From Knoxdaviesia capensis (taxonomy: Eukaryota > Ascomycota > Sordariomycetes > Microascales > Gondwanamycetaceae): a DNA stretch of 64,000 nt. The notes under the pieces are model-generated. The model was not told the DNA's origin. It made no database searches and worked only from the letters and a program-made list of their open reading frames with translations. The stretch is from NCBI GenBank assembly GCA_001510575.1, contig LNGK01000008.1, positions 880,340-944,339 of the forward strand. The letters run 5' to 3'. How positions within the stretch are numbered: the stretch's first letter is position 1; every line of letters begins with the position of its first letter. Made by a program: the position numbers and the translations under genes. Shown in pieces: positions 45,869 to 57,974 of the stretch.

Positions 45869-47547
45869 ATGGAAATCACTACCCACACCCGCTCCCATTC
45901 TTCCTCACTGCTGACGCTGCCGCCGGCTCTTTCATCGACGTCCCCCCCAGCCGCGCCCGCCCCGTTCGCCCTTCTCCCTCCCCACGGGATCCGCTGTGCG
46001 CTACCTCCGCGCCGACTCTTGACCGGCGTCCGCCACGCCGAAGCCAGTACCGCCCGCGTGCCACACCGTCACATGGCTGGCCCACACACCCCGCGACGGG
46101 ACCCCGTGCCCGGCGTGCTCTCCCGCCACCCCTCCGCAAACGACCACACGCCGACAACGACGACGGCCGCCGCCGCCGCCGGCTCGCTCGCACGATCCGC
46201 CCCGTTCGGCACCGCCCTCTCCCAGAGCAGCACGTCTGCGTCCTCGTCCGCCACGTCACTGCCGCCCGACCCTCCTCCATACACCCCGCAGGCGCCCCCG
46301 CCGCTCGCGACCGGCATGTCGTTGACGCCGCAGCAGCCCCTGGCGGCCGCCACGCCGACGACCGCCGCGACCAAGAAGAAGAAGCACTCGTCGCACGCGT
46401 CGACCGGCGGCGGGTCATTCGGCGGCGCGAACGGTCCCGGGGGCAGTGGTGGTGGTGGTGGTGGTGGCAGCTCCGGCGCCAACTCCGCATCATCCACTGG
46501 TGGGGCCGCCGGGTCCGCAGCCAGCGGCTTCCGCGGCGGGACCAACGGCTTCCTGATCCCGTCGTCGCTGCTGGCCCCGCGCGTGGCCGTCGTGCTCAAC
46601 ATCCCCAAGGCGTGGCACTTTCCGCTGTTCGCCTGCCGGCTGCTGAGCATTGCGCCCGCCATCTACCTGGGCTGGCACCCCGCGCTGCTGCTGCTGGACG
46701 AGCTGCTGCCGTCTGCCGAAGACATGCTGGGCGCAGCCGGTGTCGCGGCGTCCGGGGCGGCGGGGCCTGTGAGCCCGCCCGCGGTGGTGCGGCCGCCGTT
46801 TCCCACCACCGAAATCGCACTCGCGACCGCTTGGGTAGGATGCCCGCCCCTCTCTCCATACACGACCCAGGCCGATTGTTTTGATCTTGGCACATGGCGC
46901 AGACCGACTAACCTTGGGTTTGACCTCTCTTTTAGTGCTTCGCCGGCGGCTACCTCTCCTTCTTCTTTACCGATTGCCTCATGTCGAGGTGGCTGATCAA
47001 CTACACGCCCCAGGCCACCCTCGTCCGCCTCCTGACCATCAGCGTCATGAACGCCTACTTCATGTCCTCCGTAATATCCCTCGCCGGCGGCTTCGCCGAC
47101 TCGCGGCTTCTGCTTCCCGGCTGGATCCTCATCAGCACTGTGCGTTTGATCCCCCGCCCGGCTGCTTTGCTTTCTACCGCCTCCGAATCATTCCCTTCTC
47201 TTTATACATGTCTATCTAGCTCTCTCTCTCCCTCTCTCCGCATTTGCATTACTAACAAGCAAGCCCCCCCCGGGCCTTCTCTGATATATATATAGTCCCT
47301 CACAATCTGCTACCACGTAACCCACCAGAAAATCAACATCCGCAAGGAAACCATCACGTCGATCAACGTGTTCTCGATCGCCAGCTTCCTGAGCATGGTG
47401 GCGCTGCTCGCGCAGATGTACGCCGCCGACCGCGTCGACGGCACGCTGCCCGAGATCCCCGCCGTCGGCTACGCCCGCCAGCTGTGCCACCAGCTGCTGC
47501 GGCTGACTATCCGTGTGCGGGCCGCCATCCGCGCGTACGAGTTATGA
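45869..47547 (+). CDS. EOS1: Eos1-family N-glycosylation protein
   Basis: Three exons, 45869-46834, 46936-47139 and 47296-47547, encode about 473 residues. The conserved part begins near residue 230 with LAPRVAVVLNIPKAWHFPLF and continues with CRLLSIAPAIYLGW, then CFAGGYLSFFFTDCLMSRWL, VRLLTISVMNAYFMSS and QKINIRKETITSINVFSIAS, ending in several membrane helices. This is the Eos1 family of ER membrane proteins, needed for normal N-glycosylation and oxidative-stress tolerance in yeast. The ~220-residue N-terminal Ser/Pro/Gly/Thr-rich extension is much longer than in yeast. The start is uncertain: 45869 is the first ATG in a pyrimidine context, and 46073 (MAGPHTPRRD) is an alternative. Confidence 0.85.
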
Positions 47548-49094
47548 ACAACAACAACAACAACGCCCGAGACTTGGGAACGAGGGAGAGCCGTCTATAT
47601 GCCAACGCTATGGGGGAACGTTTTCTTCCCTCATCAGCGGGTTGGTCTGCCCCTCCCCTCCCCCCCCCCTCTCTGAACTCTCACGTAAAAAATAGCCGCA
47701 TTGTCGTGTCTTTCCCCCCAAAGCCTCCGTTTCTTATGTCCCATGCTTCCCGTTCCCGCGTCCTTGTTCTTTTCCGTCTCTTCCTCCGTCACCGCAGCCG
47801 GTATCAAGCAGCTGGTGATAACCCACCCGCCAACCTCCGCCAGCCTCTTAACGACCTCAACCGCTTCTTCCTTGCCTCGTTTCCCGCTTCGTTTCGTTTC
47901 GTTTCTTTCTCTCTTCCAAGCTCTTCTTGTTTTGCAACCCCGTATATAGCATCATACCCCCCGCCGTCATAGTTTGATTTGTCTTCCTTCTGCTTCCTCT
48001 CGCTTCTTCTTGAGTCCGGTGGTTTTGTTGGTCTTCTTTTCTTAAAGCTAGTGGATCACGCCGTTGTCAGTTCTCTTTTCTTTCTTCTTCTTTCGGTTCA
48101 GTTGGTATGCATCTCCTGTTGACGGAGATGTTTTTGAGGTAGTTCTGGAGTTTCTCTTTTTTTTTTCTCTCTTTCTTTTTTTTTTTTGCTTAGGGTTGTC
48201 ACATTTGCATCTCCTGTTTCAGTCACATCTGATACGTACGGTCTAGATATATATACCGACGAGTACATACATACCATTTCGTGGCAAATATGTGGTGTTG
48301 AATTCTGTGCTTGGTATTTCTCATTGCTCGTTCTATCGATATACAGTCACGCTATAAATAGGGCCTCTCTCTCCGGACTACCTTTGTAAACGCTGCATTC
48401 AAACTCAAAACAAAAGCACACACACGCAGAGGCTGGCACGGTCATGGTTAAGTTCCACGTGCATTGACGGAAGCGCACACAAAAACAGAAAGAATAAGAA
48501 TGATAGTAAGGCGCCGGCCCCAGGACAGCCCAGGGCCGGTGCTAGAATAACTCTTCTAGTAGCTAAGTCGGGCATCATCGACATCCAGGTTTTGCACGGT
48601 CCAAGAGAATGATATAGAATCCTTTCCCCTCTCAACAACAGGGGCGAAAAAAACGAAAGTTATCATGTCCGTGGATTGGGGGTTCAAGAAATACCAGGAA
48701 AAAAAAGGAGGGGTAAAGAAGATGATGGGAAGTTTCCACAACCTAACAACATGGCAGCATCCAACGGCAACCTAGCAACAGAAATGCAGTTGGATACGTC
48801 TTGACAAAAGGTCCGCCGTCGGAGTAATTGAACACGGCACTTGCTGTACTACAGGAACATGGCAGGAATCCATCCATGGTCAAGGGAGGTGTCAATCAAG
48901 GCTGATGCGCATTAATGCCGAAGGGGGAGGGAAAAAAGCCGGGTGACAGGACGTATGAGCGTGTCGCGCGGGAAATATCGAGTCGCGGTGTTGAGGATTG
49001 CCGGAGTTGTGGAAAGGGTTCTTGCTTGCTTTTCTTCGATCTCCCGCCAGTTGGTAGTCTCAAACGACTGGATGGTGAGATGCAAGGTAAGCGC
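47548..49094. other. Convergent 3' spacer between EOS1 and eIF1
   Basis: This 1.5-kb spacer holds pyrimidine-rich DNA to 48200, with a telomere-like TTAGGGTT near 48193-48200, then A-rich sequence to 48720. It probably comprises two long 3' UTRs plus spacer. No RNA or protein gene is recognised. Confidence 0.45.
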
Positions 49095-50137
49095 TTAGAA
49101 TCCGTGGACCTTGATAGTCTTCGGATCAAGCTCGAGACCTTCCTTCTTATCGGTCAAAAATTCCTGGACATCTTTGCGCTGGTCACCCTGAAGCTGGATG
49201 ACATCACCCATTTCAGTGTCGTTGACTATGGTGCCATTGCAAGCTGTGGGGAAGGGAGGTTCACTCTGGGTTAGAATACGATACACGGCGGTGGTGGGCA
49301 CGAAAGGGAGGGGGGAGGGGCAGGAGGGAGAGGAGGGCAGAAGCATACCGAATTTCTTCTTGATAACCTTCAGAATCTTCTTCTGGTCGAATTTTTTAGG
49401 CAGGCCTTGAACCGTGGTCAAGGTCTTACGTCCATTACGCTCTGCAGGAAGAGACGGACAAGCAATGTTAGCACTTCATCGTAGATATCATGGCAACACA
49501 GGTGCCGTGGTAGGAGAGGCAGTAGGTTGTGGCAAAGAAAGGAATGGGGGGCGGGGGGGCAGCGTCAATGTCGATGGCCATGCGCGCGTGTGATCCAGAG
49601 TAAGCGGCCCACGTGCGGGGTGCTGGCGGCTAGAGTGACAGACGCAGTCCGGGCGCGCAAGGGAGCTTATTCTGACAGCGTCATAGCCGGGCAATGCAAG
49701 CGAAGGGGCGGGGAGATCGAGGGATATCGGTGGCGTGGGCAGCTGGGAGTAGTAGGAATGGGGGGGGACAATGGGTGGGCGGTAACGTACGTTGGATACG
49801 TATATGGATGTAGTTCTGAGCCTGTTTATTTTCTCCTGTATCCTCGTCGGCTTCAAGGAAGGGGTCTAGAGAGATTGGAGAAGAGAGAGTTAGTCATGGA
49901 CGATACCAAGCGGCACGATCAGGTGTAAGACACGGCGAGAAAAGATTGCAGGCGAATGGGTGTCCTGCAATGTCTCGACTGTAGAGACGTAGTGGCTCGA
50001 TTGGGAGGAGCTCGGTGTAGCGATATCACGTTTGCGTGCCATTGGCGAGGATGCAGCGATGGATCAAACGGCGAAAAGAGAGAGCTTTGAAAGCGGGGGG
50101 ACGACATACCGTAGGTCTTGAGATTTTCGATGGACAT
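49095..50137 (-). CDS. SUI1: Translation initiation factor eIF1 (SUI1)
   Basis: Four exons, 50137-50110, 49865-49791, 49441-49349 and 49243-49095, encode 114 residues, the standard eIF1 size. The sequence reads MSIENLKTYDPFLEADED, NYIHIRIQQRNGRKTLTTVQ, GLPKKFDQKKILKVIKKKF, CNGTIV and GDVIQLQGDQRKDVQEFL, all classic SUI1-domain landmarks. eIF1 sits by the ribosomal P site and enforces start-codon fidelity. Two introns are long for this genome (244 and 349 nt). The start context is very poor (TTT immediately before ATG, T after it), matching the known autoregulation of eIF1 by its own stringency. The gene is divergent from TRM44. Confidence 0.96.
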
Positions 50138-51962
50138 AAACTCGTTTGTGCCTGGAGACTCTGGGGAAAAGGGTTTGGGCGGTCAAAACCGGGAAGAAAA
50201 GGCGCGTTGGAAAAAGGAAGGGGAAAAGCGACTTTCGAGCCTTGTGGAGCTGAAAAGGAAGTTTTTCTTGAGTTGGTGGGGGTTGAGAGTGTGTGTGTTT
50301 GGCGTTGAAACCGGGTGCGCGGGATTTCTGCAGAAGAAAAGCAAGTTGCGAGAAGTTCGAAAAGAGTTGTGATAACCTGACTTGTCACGATGTTGGTGAT
50401 GTTGGAGAGAAAAGAAGAAGAGAAAAAACAAGAAGAGGAGAGGTTAAGGTGAAGAAGGGGGAAGAAGAAGGAAGAAAACAACAGCGGGCGAAAAAATGAG
50501 AGGAGGGGGGATAAGCGAAAGGTTTTAATGGTGGGCGGGATGGAATGGATCAGCCCGCCAAAAGTTTCTAGACGGCGGTACTGGCTGAGGTAAGGAGGGG
50601 GGGCATAAAAGACTCGACGGTGGTGTGGCGGGGGGATAAGTCTGCAGGACTTTTTCTTCTATTAGATAATACTAGCAATGAGATGTATCTGCAACCTGCC
50701 TCGCTCCCAGACACCACGGGAAGCCGGGAATGTGCAGTGTCTCCAGAGATTTGGCCCTCCCCCCTCCTCCCCCCGTTCGTTCTTTCCCTCTTTGTTAGGA
50801 GGGCTGAAGCCGTTTTGACCTTGAGTTTTTATTTCGTGCTTCAGCCACTAACAAGCGCTGGCTCCTTCCTCCAGGGCTCGCAAGTATAAAGGACCACGCA
50901 AATCCCCCTAGAAACCACTAACAAAAGGCACGAGCCAACCGTTGCCGCCGATCAGCTGCAAACTTCCGTGCATGAAAGAAAAAAAGGAAAAAAAAAAACC
51001 ACGAAAGAGAGGGGGGGGAACAAGACACGGCATATTCTTTCAGCCAGTTGTTCGAGTGTGTTCCAATATTGCGTCAGCGTGCGTTGTCTGGTTCTTTATT
51101 TCTGTTCTCGAGTGGTATGTGTGTGAGGGAGATAAAGAGCGAGGCTTGTAGGGAGTTTTCGTGTGTGCAGTGTTGTATGTGTGTGGGGGGGTGTGGGACG
51201 GCTGCAAGTGTGTGTGGCCGTTACCGGATGCAGCGACTTCGCTCTGCAAAGCTTTATTCACTCCTTTTTGTTCGATTCCATCTCCGGGCGTCTGTCTGTT
51301 TTTAGATACCGCGACATACAAAGATTCCCGCGATCCAAAGCAGAAGACGCAGCAAAACAGAGACGCCAGGAAGTCATTCTGCGGCAGTGGAGCCACAAAG
51401 AGTTGCTGACTCCGCTACTGCAAGTGAGCATGTTCACATTCTGCATTGTGGCGTAGTGGTCTATCTAGTGGTTCCCACACATTCCACAAGCCCGGTTCTG
51501 GAACCATCTTGTCCTCCGGTCCCTTCTGACGTTCGCCGTTTTCTTTTTGCCTCTCACGGCGTTTCCTTGTCCCTGGAGTCGATCCAGGAGTCATCCGTCA
51601 TACAAACGAGGCAGAGCCAAAAATATATGTATATATCTGTGTACAGTATATACATAAAAATATAATAAAAAGGGACGGCTTCTTCTTTGTAGCCTTGTTA
51701 CATTCGCCAAGGTGGGAGGCCGCCCAGCTAATAAGACCCCCCCCCGGTTTTCGCCGTGAATAACGCAACCCTAACCCTGAACCAGACCGAATTAGCGGGG
51801 TCCTGCTGCATTTGCTTCGCCGGTGATCTGCCGTGGATCTGGCGATCACTGCGCCCTCGAGTTTTCCGGGGACCTTGACTTTTTCCTCGCTTGTCGTTTG
51901 TCTGTGAGAACCACAAGTCCCAGAACTGTCCTCAGTCGACCACCGCAAACCATACTCCGGGC
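50138..51962. promoter_or_regulatory. Divergent promoter region of eIF1 and TRM44
   Basis: This 1.8-kb spacer contains a purine-rich (plus-strand) leader of eIF1 at 50140-50520 and a direct double telomere-like site, AACCCTAACCCT at 51767-51778, 185 bp upstream of the TRM44 start. No gene is supported. Short TG-rich tracts occur near 51160-51220. Confidence 0.5.
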
Positions 51963-53798
51963 ATGGCCGCTCCTTCTGCCCCGTCTCCGCCCATAGAGCA
52001 CCCCGCCACCGCCCCTCCACAGCTCATCTCCCCGTCCGGCTATGCGGCGGTGTCCTCCCCGCCGGCCCCGGGCAACAGCAACACCGCCGACGATGGCAGC
52101 ACCACCACGGCTCCCCAGAGTCGCGGAGCCACACCCACAGCCGCCGACACCCCGCGATGGCAGCCGATCGTCAGCCAGGCCTGCACCTTCAGCCCGGACA
52201 TCTTCGTGCGCGTGATGCTCAACCTGGTCAAGAACCCCAACGTGAACACCAGCTGGCTGTTCCGCGCCGACGTCCTCCTGGACGTGCAGCCGCCTGACGC
52301 CAGCTCCGACGGCGACAACACGGCCCTGCTGCGGGCTGCCGTGGCGCGGGCGCCCGAGCCGCTCGCCTGCTGCGTGCCGCCCCTCGCCGGCCTCGCCGTG
52401 ACCCGGGTCATGGTGCGCCGGCTGATCCCGCGCAACCTGCAGCGCGACGCCCCGCTGGACCAGACCTGCGTGTTCTACTCCGGCAGCGTGGACCCGCCAA
52501 CCAGCACCATCCCGCGCGCCGCCGCTGTCTCGGGCGCCCCGGCGCTCCGCACTGCCGTGGTGTACGTCCCGCACGCCCGCCCGGAGACCATGCCGTTCTA
52601 CCACCCCGCCGTGCGCGCCGTCGCCCACACCCACGACTGGCTCCCACAGTGCGCCACCGGCACCGTTTCCGTCCACTACGACTTCTTCCCCCCCACACCG
52701 TCCCGCTCCCCACCCGCTCCCACTCCCGCCGCGGACGCCACCGCTGGGGAAAAACTCCGCCGCACCGCCCTCAACCTGCTCGCAAACCTCCACCGCCACG
52801 GCCACGGCCAGGCCGCCGGCTACGTCAAGCGCGTCCACCACGACGTGCTGGTCGCGCAGGCCCCGCTGCAGAACCGCTACGCCGACCTCAAGCGCCGGTA
52901 CGCCCGCCCGCTGGTGACGGCCTGGGCCGAGGCCACCGACCCCGCCAAGCACGTGTTCGAGGACCTGGCAATTGCCGCGTTCTTGATCGAGCTGTGGCGC
53001 GAGATGTATCCCTCCCCGGGCGACTTTCCCGGGTTTGTGGATATCGGCTGCGGGAATGGTCTGTTGGTGTACTTGCTGCGTCGCGAGGGTTATCGGGGCT
53101 GGGGGTTTGATGCGCGCCAGCGCAAGTCGTGGGCGGCGTACTCGGACCCGTCGATCTCTGACCTCTCCGGCTCCGACTCCTCTTCCCCCAACCGTGACCT
53201 GTCTGACCCCCCCGCCACTCCGGAACCGAGCCTGCAGGTCCGCGTCCTCCTTCCCGCCCTGGCTGTACAGGCCCACACCAACAGCGACTCCACCATCCCG
53301 CCCGCCCTCCAAGCCGTCGTCCACCCCGGCACCGTCCCGCCAGGAACATTCATCATCTCCAACCACGCCGACGAGCTCACCCCCTGGACCCCAGTTCTCG
53401 CCGCCCTCTCCCGCTCGCCCTTTCTCGCGATTCCATGCTGCAGCCACAATTTCTCCGGCGACAAGTTCCGCGCCCCACCGCCACCCCCTCCCACCACAAC
53501 CACCACCACCACCACTGCTGGCGCAACCTCCTCTCCTTCGACCCCCGCATCCTCCTCGACATACGGCTCCCTGGTGGCCTGGGTCGGCCGTATCGCGCAC
53601 GACTGCGGCTTTGTGGTCGAGACCGAGATGCTGCGCATCCCGTCCACACGCAACACCGGCATCGTGGGCCGCCGGTGGCGTGAGGATGTGCAGCCCCAGG
53701 ATGTGGATTTTGCCGCCCTTGTTGAGAAACAGGGCGGTGCGGCGGGGTATGTATCGAATGTTATGAAGCTTATGAAAACTGGCCCGAGAGGCCACTAG
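51963..53798 (+). CDS. TRM44: Trm44 tRNA(Ser) Um44 2'-O-methyltransferase
   Basis: A single exon encodes 611 residues. After a ~65-residue Pro/Ser/Thr-rich N-terminus come FSPDIFVRVMLNLVKNPNVN and SWLFRADVLLD, then the AdoMet-binding Rossmann motif FVDIGCGNGLLVYLL near residue 357 followed by GYRGWGFDARQRKSW. Later landmarks are FIISNHADELTPWTPVLAAL, FLAIPCCSHNFSGDKF and the C-terminal TRNTGIVGRRW. These match Trm44, which 2'-O-methylates U44 of serine tRNAs in the cytosol. A Pro/Thr/Ser low-complexity insert precedes the last block. 51963 is the first true ATG of the frame. Antisense frames of similar length are shadows of high GC. Confidence 0.92.
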   Translation: MAAPSAPSPPIEHPATAPPQLISPSGYAAVSSPPAPGNSNTADDGSTTTAPQSRGATPTAADTPRWQPIVSQACTFSPDIFVRVMLNLVKNPNVNTSWLFRADVLLDVQPPDASSDGDNTALLRAAVARAPEPLACCVPPLAGLAVTRVMVRRLIPRNLQRDAPLDQTCVFYSGSVDPPTSTIPRAAAVSGAPALRTAVVYVPHARPETMPFYHPAVRAVAHTHDWLPQCATGTVSVHYDFFPPTPSRSPPAPTPAADATAGEKLRRTALNLLANLHRHGHGQAAGYVKRVHHDVLVAQAPLQNRYADLKRRYARPLVTAWAEATDPAKHVFEDLAIAAFLIELWREMYPSPGDFPGFVDIGCGNGLLVYLLRREGYRGWGFDARQRKSWAAYSDPSISDLSGSDSSSPNRDLSDPPATPEPSLQVRVLLPALAVQAHTNSDSTIPPALQAVVHPGTVPPGTFIISNHADELTPWTPVLAALSRSPFLAIPCCSHNFSGDKFRAPPPPPPTTTTTTTTAGATSSPSTPASSSTYGSLVAWVGRIAHDCGFVVETEMLRIPSTRNTGIVGRRWREDVQPQDVDFAALVEKQGGAAGYVSNVMKLMKTGPRGH

Positions 53799-54113
53799 AA
53801 CAGGCAATGAAATAATAGAAAACGGGTGTGGACTCGGGGGGCATCAAAATGGCGTTCATTCGGGTTCCTGGTGTATGATTGTAGCTTTTAGAACGTCATA
53901 TTTCAGGACTTGGTCTATATTGCATGGAGAAATCTTGACCCAAGATGGAAAACAGATGATGTACGCATGAAGTGTCCAAATGTCCAAAAAAAATGAAGTA
54001 TATATGCAAGACGGTGAGCAAGCAGCCCACGAAGCAGGAGAAACACCCATATACAAGCATTTGCCAATACAAGACACGCTCTACACACACCCCGACTCAA
54101 CACACACCCCCAT
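53799..54113. other. Convergent 3' spacer
   Basis: This short spacer between TRM44 and the dioxygenase gene is AT-rich 3' UTR-like sequence with nothing coding. Confidence 0.5.
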
Positions 54114-55283
54114 TTAGTCAACATCGGGCACCGGCAGGTGGTCGATCAGCTTCATGCTGATACCAAGCTTCGCAAGAGCCTCGGTGGCGTTCTTGTCACG
54201 CAGGGCATCGGTCTCCTCCTTCGTGACCAGCACAAAGTCATGCTTCAGCAGCCAGCCGCCTTCCTTAGCGTTGTACTTGGTGGCGGTCTCGGCGTCAATC
54301 CGCGTCATGTCGATGATCAGGCTCTGCTTCACACCGAACACGGCGTCCGAGGTCTCGTAGGGGTCGCCGCGCATGTACAGAGCACTATTAGGGTGGAACA
54401 AGCAGGTTAGTCAGGTGGTGACAAAAGCATGAGGAAGGACAAACAAGCAGTAGGGCAAAGTACATACGTGATGAGGTGATCCCAGCCCTCCTTCTCAAAC
54501 ATGAAATGCAGATGCGCCGGTCTCCAGCAATGGCGGCCCAGCTTTTCAAGCAGCTTGCCGACAGGGCCGTCGTGCGGGATGGGGTAGCTGACGGGCCGGA
54601 TTCCCTTGAACCAGAACTCGCCCTTCTCATCCGACACCATGATGCACCGCTCGCTGGGCTCGTCCCGGCCGGGGTGCTGCACGTCGTAGTGGCCGCTGCT
54701 GTCAGTCTCCCAGATGTCGATCTTGACGCCCGCCACTGGCCGGCCCTGGGTGTCCTTAATCGTGCATAGACACAGCATCGGCTCGCCCGCGGGGTCGTGG
54801 GCCATGTCGGAGCCGTGCTCCAGAGTTGGCGCATCGTGGGTGTGGAAGGGGCCCAGCACAGAACCCTCGGTCGACTGCGGAGGCTTCGGGTGGTTGATGC
54901 TGTCGATCAAGAGAGAGAGACCAAGGACATCGGAGAGCAGGATGAATTCCTAGAGCAGAGGGTTAGATGATATAACTTCTCCGCAGGGGTTGGGAAGGTC
55001 ATTCTCCCAAACACCACATGTTTCTTTTCCCCCGGACCAGAGTCACACGTACATGTCGCACATCGGAGCTGATCTGGCCGCACGCAACTAGGAAGTTGAG
55101 CGCAGTCATCCACTCGTCGGTGCTGAGACGGGTTTCGCGAGCAAAATCGTGCAGATGGGTGACCAGACGGTCCATCAAGTAGGTGAGCCGCTTGTCTTGA
55201 CATTGCGCATTGATTCGGTTGGTGTTCGGGGTGATGTTGTCGATCGTGAGATCCAGAAGAGAAGGAGGCGCCTTGTCAGCCAT
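54114..55283 (-). CDS. Hydroxyquinol 1,2-dioxygenase (intradiol ring cleavage)
   Basis: Three exons, 55283-55053, 54949-54468 and 54384-54114, encode 327 residues. The N-terminal ~100 residues form the helical dimerisation region of intradiol dioxygenases (TRLSTDEWMTALNFLVACGQ). The catalytic beta-sandwich follows with GSVLGPFHTHDAP and the four Fe(III) ligands in expected positions: Tyr165 (GHYDVQ), Tyr199 (RPVSYPIPHDGPVG), His223 and His225 (RPAHLHFMF). Such enzymes open 1,2,4-trihydroxybenzene to maleylacetate in fungal aromatic catabolism; hydroxyquinol rather than catechol is favoured by length and the fungal setting, but the substrate is inferred. No pathway partner (maleylacetate reductase, hydroxylase) lies nearby. 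TATA-like sites occur 171 and 320 bp upstream. Confidence 0.88.
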
Positions 55284-55453
55284 TGTTGCGTCGGGGGGTT
55301 GCGGATATACGTTAAAGGAGATCTTTCGTATGCAAGGTCTGTTGGCCGTGTTTACGGAAATTCAAATGCGAACCCAGGTGGTGGTCGGTTCTATATTGCG
55401 ACTCGGCGATCGGATTCAGGCCCCGCAGATCGAGTGTTCGTATATGTGTCCGG

Positions 55454-55459
55454 TTTATA
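55454..55459 (-). promoter_or_regulatory. Candidate TATA box of the dioxygenase gene
   Basis: TATAAA on the minus strand lies 171 bp before the dioxygenase ATG. A stronger-looking TATATAAG is found further up at 55603-55610, so two start regions are possible. Confidence 0.4.
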
Positions 55460-57974
55460 TGGGCCCACGGATGGGGAGTAGTGCGAAGGGTGAAGACGAG
55501 AGGGGAAAATGGAGGCGACTAGTAGTAGAATCCAGAATGCAAGAGTCGAAATCAGATGCTTTTCGGCATCAACCACATTTCAATCTGGCGAAGGAGGGAA
55601 GACTTATATAGGTGGCCCCCAGATCCGCGCAACGCTTGGCCTCTCCGCATTCCGGAAACTCCATCTTGCTCCCACCAGCCATGCATAGCCGCATGGGTTT
55701 TAAGCTCGTGATTCTTCGTCCTTTTTCCTCCCGGTAGCCGGCCTGGAGCCTGTACAAGCATGTATGTAAGCGTCAGTCATCGGCCGGCACTTGGGAAAAT
55801 CCGGTCGACGGTTAGTTTCGCCAAAGTGGGAGAGAGGCCAAGGGCGATTAAAAATACAGCAGAGGCACACAGAAAAAGAGCCCGACCCGGTGGAGTCGAA
55901 CAAAGCCATCGTGCGGTATGGATACTTTTTCTCTTTTTCTGGGTCGAGTCAGGCGTAAGAAATGCCCACCTATCCAAGCCAAGCTAGTTCTGGTTTGGTG
56001 TGAAGAAACGCTGAGGAAAAACCAGCCTGGGGAAAGCTGTTTAGGTGAGATCGGCAGAACCAGCGCAGGGCGTGTGGAACCGGTGCGGTTCTTCAAGCAG
56101 CGTCTGCATGAAAGAAGAAGCCGAAGACTGTTGCCAGCCATTCGATAAGCCGGCTTTTGATAAAGCTAGAAGCGGGTTGGTTGTTGAGCCGTATCGGGGT
56201 TTAAGCCGACAAGGGGGGGCCCAAGAGAGTGAATTATGGGGGGTGCCATTTTGACATGATGAGCAGGGTGATAGGAGAAAGCAAAGAAAAAAAGGAGGAA
56301 AATGAGGGGAAAAAGACGTCCGGACTCTGTGATGGAGATAATTCGGAGCGTGTATGTAATATGCTTGTAATCTCTTGGTAATGTCAGACCCAGACAACTC
56401 AGTCACACACATAAAAATTGCGGGTGGTGGGATGAAGCTACACAAATGAGGAAGGATGCGGGGGAACGTTTGCCTCGGCCACGCCTTCCCCAGATTGAAG
56501 ATTCTCCGGAGATGATCCATTTCAAAAGCTGGAAGGTGCACTGAGACTGGCAGAATGCCATGGAGAGGAAAGATCTCGAAAACTTATAAGAGAGCAATCG
56601 AATCGTCTCATCGACCAGCAACAATTCCAGGATTTCATCCATCTCTCCATGCTCATACACACTCATTGACAGATCGGGCCGCCACGGTTCTGACCTTTCG
56701 GGATCGTCCACCACATTCCCGGGCGGCCGGTTAGAGGAAAAACATCCAATAATGGCCTTTTGCAACGTCTGGGCGCTTTTTCCGAAGCCGAAAGACTCGG
56801 CTCTTCACACATTCGCTTTTCCCGTCTATGCTTTGTTCTCCAAAGCCCCGGGGGGTCGTCTCAGCCCCGCCAAAAAGGACAAAAAGTGCGGGGGAAGCGA
56901 AAGAACGCAGTGGGTTTCGCTTTGCCAAACCTGGGGGATAAGGGTCCAGATAGCCGTCTTTTGTCCTCCAACCCGAAAACCACAGGCTCCGATTTATACC
57001 CAGGTTTCTCGGTGTTCGGAACGGAATTAAGTGTCGTTGGGTTGGAGTCGCGGGAAATTACTTGAATATATAATGGCTCTGCTGGCTTCCCTCTTTCCAC
57101 CTGGAAAACACTCCACCCCCGAAGTCTGGAGAAGGCGGCTATTGAGACTCTCGGCCTCAAACGAAAGAACTTTTGAGAGTCTAATGTTTCAAAGCCCTTC
57201 GATTCCTTCGGACTTGTTCTGGTTGTCTTGGCGGCTCGTTCTCGCGAGAAGTCCACACTGACGACGTGTCTCGGCGTTTTGACGACCACGATGTTTTGGA
57301 CAACGCACACACACATCCGGAAACAAAGGTCTTTACATCTCCACACGTACATCTGCTGTCACACAAGCAGTCGACTCATCAACAGATTCTCTCCTGCAGT
57401 CTCAAACGGTAAACCTACCCAACAAACCGGCATCCCGAGCCGAGCTTGGCCTCACCGCGTACACTTGATTCTGTCTCCATCACCAGAGAAACCTGTCTTG
57501 CGGTGCTGGAAACCCTTCCGTCTTTGTGACAACGTGACTTTCCGTCGTTGGTAAGATATCCGTCCAATAGGCCTCGAGAGACAACCGTCGTGCTGCGGAT
57601 AGATTGACCGTTTGTAGGTGCATGTATCAGGGGCGTTAAGTTTTCGTAGGCCAAGAAGCCCAACGAGCGTAGCAGGGTTCGTGAACTGTCAGAAAAAAAA
57701 GACTCTCCTGCGACGAACACCGAATCCATCATGAGACGAACAACACTCGACAGAACGTTGGTTCGACGTGTGCGTGCAATAGAGGCAGTTCCAACCAAAC
57801 CAAACCAGCGCTGAATCTGATCTTACAGTTTTTTTCGCGGGTCCTGAGCAACATACATCTGTCCAAACGAACGGAGAGAGTTGCCTGCCCATGCCAGGAC
57901 GTAAGACGGACGTTGGAAGCCGCATGACGCTGGCCCATCCTGACGACACACTGAGGAAGGAAACGGTGTGGGAA

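Noticed and set aside
51846..53807. 653-codon minus-strand open frame opposite TRM44
   Set aside because: Composition is shadow-like (Gly/Val/Arg repeats), while the plus strand carries all Trm44 motifs.
55860..55960. Minus-strand tRNA suggested by GTTCGACTCC and a following T run
   Set aside because: The T-stem does not pair and there is no A-box or complementary acceptor stem.
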